From the NCBI RefSeq assembly GCF_040901545.1, contig NZ_JBBDYL010000005.1:1-64000 (forward strand): 64,000 bases of DNA, given 5' to 3'. The position numbers were made by a program, and so were the translations under genes. The notes beneath the pieces were generated by a model. The model did no database searches, was not told the origin of the DNA, and saw only the letters and a list, made by a program, of their open reading frames with translations. Source of the DNA: Sulfuricaulis sp040901545 (lineage in GTDB: Bacteria > Pseudomonadota > Gammaproteobacteria > Acidiferrobacterales > Sulfurifustaceae). Position 1 is the first letter of the stretch; every line of letters starts with the position of its first letter. Of the stretch, positions 61,101 through 64,000 are shown one piece after another.

Positions 61101-62764
61101 TTGCGCTGGATCGCCTCCACCGGACGCAGCGTGCGGGCAAGGCCGATAAGGGGGCGAAGGTTCGGAAAACGCGCTTCCCAGCGATCGAGCCAAATGCGGC
61201 TGACCGCGCGTGCCCGGTGGTAGCCGTGGTAGAAGCCCAGTTTCTGGCGCTCGACGTGGCCGAGTCCGGGGAGCTCCTGTTCCAACGCCTCATGGAGGGT
61301 CTGCGGCAATACATAGGTGTCGTACTGGCCCGACTGTGTGGCGCACTTGAGAATGCGTCCGCGCTTCCCGCTGTCGGCCATATGTTCGGCGACCTTGGCA
61401 AGAAACTCCGAGTCGCTGATCTTGAGCATGGCGCCGCCGTGGTCGTTGACAACATGACCGTTGTAAACATGCGGGCGCGGCGTACGCAGCGTGATCGCAC
61501 CGTGGATGCCGAACAGGGCGAGCAGGCTTTTAAGCTCCTCGGCGAAGTCCGGGTTTTGCATGGCGATGCCGGCGCTGCCGGTTTCCCTACTGACCGTGCC
61601 GTCGGTATCGATGAGACCGGCCAGGAACGGGAGCAAATATTTCTCGGGGTTGGTCTTGATCCAGGCCGGCACCCGCAGCGTGTCCGACTTGGCGCCGATC
61701 TGATGGTCAATGAGCCCGGCGGCGTTGGTGGCCTCGAAGCTCGCGACGGTGTAGTCCCATACCGGCGTGCCGTTGGCGGTGGCGGTGGCGACGACCTTGG
61801 CCTGGGCGCCGCAGAAGGATTGGAAAAACGCCGCGTAGCGTTCCACCACCTCGCGCTCGGCGGCGCGGATTTTGAAGACCAGCCGTTTACCGTAGGCTTG
61901 GGCGCGCGCGGCCCAGGCTTGGCGCGAGGGTTTATAGGCCATGGCCTTGGGATAAGCACTGCCATCGCCCAGGTGCGCGCCGGCGAACCATGCCTCGAGT
62001 GCGCGCGCCGGTTCGGCGCTCCACGCGAAGTGGTGATGCACCAGGGCGTCATCGGTGCGGACATCGTCGGCCCGCGTGTAAATCAGCTTGCCATGCCGAT
62101 AAACCAGCACCGGGTGTTTGATCGAAGTCTTGAGTGAGGCACCGTTCGAGACGATCTCGATATTCTCGGCGCGCGGCACAAGCGTGGTGAGGTGCCGCAA
62201 TATGGTCTGCATCTCAAACCGTCCGGCGTCGCGGTCGTAGCACAGGATTTGCGCATGGCGCTCGGCGACCGCCCGATCGGCGGTGACCAAGCCGCGCTCG
62301 GTGACGACCCAGGTGCCAGGGGCGACGCAGCCAGCCTTCAGCGTCAGGCCGGCCTCGTGCACCGAGGACAGGATCCCGTCCATGGAATCCGGAACCGCTC
62401 GGGATACCGTGCAATTGATAGTGCTGGTGGCGGGTTTATGCTCCAGGGCGCCGGCGTTGGAAATGATGCGCCCGGCCGGAATCGCCCCGTTTTGCAGGGC
62501 CCAAAAGAATTTTTCGAACCATTCCTCGCGTTTTTCCGGGATTTCCTCGACATCGGCCAAGGCCCGAGCCACGCGGGCGTAGGTTCCGGTAATGTCCTGG
62601 TCCAGGGCTTCCCCGGTTTTGCTCTTTAAGCGGTATTTTTTGTCCCAGATGTCGAGCGAAGCGGGTTGTATGGAGATTTCCGTCCTTAGGTCCGTAGGCG
62701 CGCCATCCATGGCGCACTTCTCAGTGATAACCGGGTTTTCTGCTTGTAATTGGACGACCTTCAT
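58154..62764 (-). CDS. nrdJa: NrdJa, adenosylcobalamin-dependent ribonucleotide reductase carrying two inteins
   Basis: The reading frame has 1536 codons from ATG 62764 (AGGA and GGAGG upstream; a longer frame to 62806 exists). Removing two inteins leaves an extein of 722 aa, normal for NrdJa. Extein landmarks: PAGRIISNAGALEHKPATST, INCTVSRAVPDSMDGI, the finger-loop region NNWFCENIRATNP/CGEQPLPQYGSC, GSTLTMLKMKYGSPESLEF and IAPTGTISLSLANNASNGIE. It reduces ribonucleotides with a B12-generated thiyl radical and works without oxygen dependence. Both inteins interrupt conserved Cys-containing motifs, so splicing is required for activity. NrdJb follows. Confidence 0.95.
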   Translation of the reverse strand: MKVVQLQAENPVITEKCAMDGAPTDLRTEISIQPASLDIWDKKYRLKSKTGEALDQDITGTYARVARALADVEEIPEKREEWFEKFFWALQNGAIPAGRIISNAGALEHKPATSTINCTVSRAVPDSMDGILSSVHEAGLTLKAGCVAPGTWVVTERGLVTADRAVAERHAQILCYDRDAGRFEMQTILRHLTTLVPRAENIEIVSNGASLKTSIKHPVLVYRHGKLIYTRADDVRTDDALVHHHFAWSAEPARALEAWFAGAHLGDGSAYPKAMAYKPSRQAWAARAQAYGKRLVFKIRAAEREVVERYAAFFQSFCGAQAKVVATATANGTPVWDYTVASFEATNAAGLIDHQIGAKSDTLRVPAWIKTNPEKYLLPFLAGLIDTDGTVSRETGSAGIAMQNPDFAEELKSLLALFGIHGAITLRTPRPHVYNGHVVNDHGGAMLKISDSEFLAKVAEHMADSGKRGRILKCATQSGQYDTYVLPQTLHEALEQELPGLGHVERQKLGFYHGYHRARAVSRIWLDRWEARFPNLRPLIGLARTLRPVEAIQRNLDLPETFYDFTVEKHNNYLAGNNGLVTIHNCGIGYEFSTLRPKGAFVSGAGAYTSGPLSFMDIFDAMCFTVSSAGGRRGAQMGTFDIAHPDIMDFIRAKREDGRLRQFNLSCLITDEFMQAVKMNTTWDLLFPVNRHEYEDPESHIVWRYWPVTEGYITNNLGQVACKVYKSLPARRLWDLIMASTYDYAEPGFILIDKINEMNNNWFCENIRATNPCVTADTRLHTQYGLVPIGELYAAGVPLQATVDVRALGQDGRCTTVRPAVPAFMTAQEADVYRVQTADGYEIKATAWHDFYTQRGKIKLKDLRPGDELLVQSGKGQFGKEGNAELGALIGLIAGDGHFTNRGKGKQAAIVNFWNEDRALAPVVAGYINTLIAGLAVRPRAYRVEPVAVPDRHHVFLRSVLLARFLEHYGFTASTKYKVPGVIWRGTEDCVKGYLRGLFQTDGTVNATESNSCCTIRLASSHPDLLKEVQTLLANFGIFCRIHKRREAAQRSMPDGKGGNKLYHCCADYELIIGSESRERFMREIGFLGETKNNRYRVWAQDRALQRMDSFTAKITEISYIGKEAVFDTTQSDHNTLVFNGLVTGNCGEQPLPQYGSCLLGSVNLTKFVEEPFTDAARFNWEQYREVVAVFTRMLDNVVEINGLPLEPQRHEIHYKRRHGMGFLGLGSTLTMLKMKYGSPESLEFTERVAREMAEVGWRVGIELAEEKGPAPIMEDEFTVTEELLVKRPEMRQHGYKVGDSIKGKVLLARYSRYMQQFDASLTSRIAEKGARFTHHTSIAPTGTISLSLANNASNGIEPSFAHKYSRNVLREGKKSKEKVEVFSYELLAYRSLVNPDADPDAEGGSNRLPDYFITADHTKPREHVDVQAAAQKWVDSSISKTANVPTDFPYEDFKDIYLYAYEQGLKGCTTFRFNPQAFQGVLVKDKDLENTTYRFQLESGEVIEVKGNEEIEYDGEVHNAANLYDALKEGYYGRF
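59327..60448 (-). other. Intein 2 of NrdJa (374 aa, LAGLIDADG)
   Basis: Runs from Cys (CVTADTRLHTQYG, after ENIRATNP) to Asn (LVFNGLVTGN), with Cys of CGEQPLP as +1 residue. A Hint block B is seen around TADGYEIKATAWHDF. The homing endonuclease motifs are ALIGLIAGDGHF and YLRGLFQTDGTV. The penultimate residue is Gly instead of the usual His. Codon use is visibly AT-richer than in the extein and in intein 1. Confidence 0.93.
61010..62329 (-). other. Intein 1 of NrdJa (440 aa, LAGLIDADG)
   Basis: Runs from Cys (CVAPGTWVVTERG, after LTLKAG) to Asn (LAGNNGLVTIHN), with Cys of CGIGYEFS as +1 residue. The splicing blocks include SLKTSIKHPVLVY (block B, His) and the C-terminal VEKHNNYLAGNNGLVTIHN with the usual penultimate His. 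Endonuclease motifs: WFAGAHLGDGSAY and FLAGLIDTDGTV. High GC like the host gene. Confidence 0.95.
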
Positions 62765-62863
62765 TGATTCCTGTCCTCCGGTGCCGGCAATATTTGTCGG
62801 GCACACAACGTGCCTGTTTATTGGGTGTAATACTAGGTGTCGGGCCTGTAACCTCGGCCAACC

Positions 62864-62878
62864 ACTACATATTGTAGT
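62864..62878. promoter_or_regulatory. NrdR-box-like palindrome upstream of nrdJa
   Basis: ACTACATATTGTAGT is a near-perfect palindrome matching the core of the NrdR box (consensus roughly acaCwAtATaTwGtgt), about 100 bp before nrdJa. NrdR boxes usually occur as a pair; no clear second box is seen, so this is a candidate only. Confidence 0.4.
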
Positions 62879-63060
62879 TTTAGCCCCAACAGGTGGGAGA
62901 TGTCAAGATTGCAATTTTCAAAGAGTTGCTTCGGGCACCGGAGCAGCGCTTTCCTTTTATATAGGTACCGATAGTCGAATGGGGTGAGGCGATCGGCCCT
63001 CAATGGTTAACCCGGATGCCAGAGACAGGTTAACGGGCTGCAGGGGAAGCCGCGATACCG

Positions 63061-64000
63061 TCAGGAGGTGCCGGTCAGGCTGTTCATTTTTTGCACAAGG
63101 CCGCCGATATCGCACGCGGCATCGGGGCTGACGGTTAAGGCAACGCGCTGTTCATCGACCGTGAGCGGCTCGCGAGTGGCCAACTGGCGCTGCAGCACCG
63201 CGAGGCTTGCTTCGGATACCTCCCGCGATTGCCGGACGCGTTGCCGTAAACGCTCACGGAGTAAACTTTCCGGTGCCTGGAGATCAAGGATCATGCAGGG
63301 CACGCGCAGTTCGTGCGCCACGGCACGCAGTCGTTCGCGCTGGTTGCGCTTGAGAAAGGCGGCATCCACCACCACCGAATAACCGGTCGCCAAAATCGAA
63401 CGCGCAAGTTCCGCGAGTCGCGCGTAGGTCTGGCGGCTGGATTCCGCTGAATAGATTCCCTGATCCACATCCGATCCACTGCGCGCATGCGGCGCCAGTC
63501 CATGCAGGCGCTTGCGTTCGATATCGCTGCGCAGACGGATAACATCCCAAGCCTCCAGCAGTTGCTGTGAGAGCCAGGTCTTGCCGCTGCCCGAGAGCCC
63601 ATGGGTAACGATCAGCGCGGGATGAAGCGGTTGCGTATAACGTTCAGCGAGATCGGCGTAACCGAGATATTCCACGCCCGTTCTCTGCTTTTCCTGTTCG
63701 TCCAGCCCCTCCTGACTTAACCGGATACAGGCGACCTTGGCGCGCACCAGCGCCCGATAAACCTGGTAGAAACGGTACACCGCGAGACCCTCGTAGTCAC
63801 CGGTAAATTCCAAATAGGCATTCACCGCGCGACGGGCCAGATCGGAGCGCCCGCGATCATCGAGGTCCATGGTCAGAAACGCGGTTTCACCCATGGTGTC
63901 GATCCAGCGCAGATTTTCATTGAACTCGAGACAATCAAATAATATCACGCGTTCATTCAGCCAAATCATGTTAGCCAGATGCGCGTCGCCATGACACTCG
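63061..64000 (-). CDS. Aminoglycoside-phosphotransferase-like / P-loop kinase fusion, start outside window
   Basis: The 3' part of a larger gene, open across the right edge. The visible N-terminal part has CHGDAHLANMIWLN and LFDCLEFNENLRWID, the catalytic loop and metal-binding Asp of the APH phosphotransferase fold. The C-terminal domain (about the last 185 residues) is a P-loop kinase with Walker A VTHGLSGSGKTWLSQQLLE and RLRSDIERKRLHG, similar to gluconate-kinase/zeta-toxin-like ATPases. The two-kinase architecture is known in proteobacteria as a bifunctional APH/AAA protein of unknown substrate. It lies upstream of nrdJa in the same orientation, 297 bp away. Confidence 0.82.
   Translation of the reverse strand, partial: ECHGDAHLANMIWLNERVILFDCLEFNENLRWIDTMGETAFLTMDLDDRGRSDLARRAVNAYLEFTGDYEGLAVYRFYQVYRALVRAKVACIRLSQEGLDEQEKQRTGVEYLGYADLAERYTQPLHPALIVTHGLSGSGKTWLSQQLLEAWDVIRLRSDIERKRLHGLAPHARSGSDVDQGIYSAESSRQTYARLAELARSILATGYSVVVDAAFLKRNQRERLRAVAHELRVPCMILDLQAPESLLRERLRQRVRQSREVSEASLAVLQRQLATREPLTVDEQRVALTVSPDAACDIGGLVQKMNSLTGTS

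Noticed and set aside
62765..63060. Cobalamin riboswitch upstream of nrdJa
   Set aside because: Looked for because NrdJ uses B12; no B12-box-like conserved sequence or suitable hairpins were recognised.

Overview
The window reads as a chromosomal contig piece from a GC-rich gammaproteobacterium. A deep-branching sulfur-oxidiser type (Acidiferrobacterales-like) is my inference, not something computed. The supporting signs are the gene orders zapA/6S RNA/5-formyl-THF cyclo-ligase, lptD-surA-pdxA-ksgA with divergent amgK-murU, glnA with ntrBC, two UbiH-type hydroxylases, a B12-dependent split ribonucleotide reductase, a persulfide dioxygenase-rhodanese fusion and a TusA carrier. A run of ten Ns at 9759-9768 shows that the source is a draft or metagenome assembly. 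I saw no tRNA, rRNA, CRISPR array, phage or intact insertion sequence.

Layout. 1-232: 17-bp tandem repeats and spacer. 233-4104: a glycerol-phosphate pair (short GlpD, GDPD), a TudS/DUF1722 fusion and a DMT exporter. 4223-7886: a small secreted Lys-rich protein, then a membrane histidine kinase and sigma-54 activator pair. 7990-13540: a very GC-rich, damaged stretch with a P-type ATPase (assembly gap), a CPA2 antiporter fragment, two broken copies of a complex-I-like proton-channel subunit and a frameshifted UspA. 13597-16434: a three-domain ACP / acyl-AMP ligase / acyltransferase protein. 16528-22341: DUF2459 lipoprotein, M28 peptidase, 2H phosphoesterase, rpiA, ilvA, persulfide dioxygenase-rhodanese. 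22356-30200: EVE protein, YmdB-type phosphodiesterase, folate cyclo-ligase, 6S RNA, zapA, ZapB-like, YgfB family, PA2778/PA2779 pair, pepP, ubiH. 30217-33326: a second ubiquinone hydroxylase, dispersed repeats, then an AT-rich islet with a regulator-like gene and an unknown gene, and a bPH protein. 33387-41074: two PhnD-like binding proteins (one frameshifted), ntrC, ntrB, glnA with NtrC/sigma-54 sites, and a CDF metal exporter. 41349-44134: TusA, a PP-loop tRNA thiolase-like protein and MtgA. 44209-49055: glyQS, MazG-like, gmhB, plsC. 49206-56588: ksgA, pdxA, surA, lptD and divergent amgK-murU. 56589-57394: no ordinary gene, but a 14-codon Lys/Ala micro-ORF with a strong ribosome site and a terminator. 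57395-62764: NrdJb and NrdJa, the latter with two LAGLIDADG inteins. 63061-64000: start-truncated phosphotransferase/P-loop kinase protein.

How the genes work together. Envelope building is strongly represented: LptD and SurA (outer-membrane LPS export and folding), GmhB (heptose), AmgK-MurU (muramate recycling), MtgA, PlsC and the ACP-ligase-acyltransferase protein. Nitrogen control is a textbook glnA-ntrBC unit with an exact inverted pair of NtrC sites and a sigma-54 promoter. Sulfur handling appears in the persulfide dioxygenase-rhodanese, TusA translationally coupled to a PP-loop enzyme, and TudS. The most unusual items are the double-intein NrdJ, the micro-ORF transcription unit, the ACP-ligase-acyltransferase fusion, the decayed or misassembled ion-transport cluster, the AT-rich islet, and a dispersed inverted repeat that brackets the MazG-like gene.
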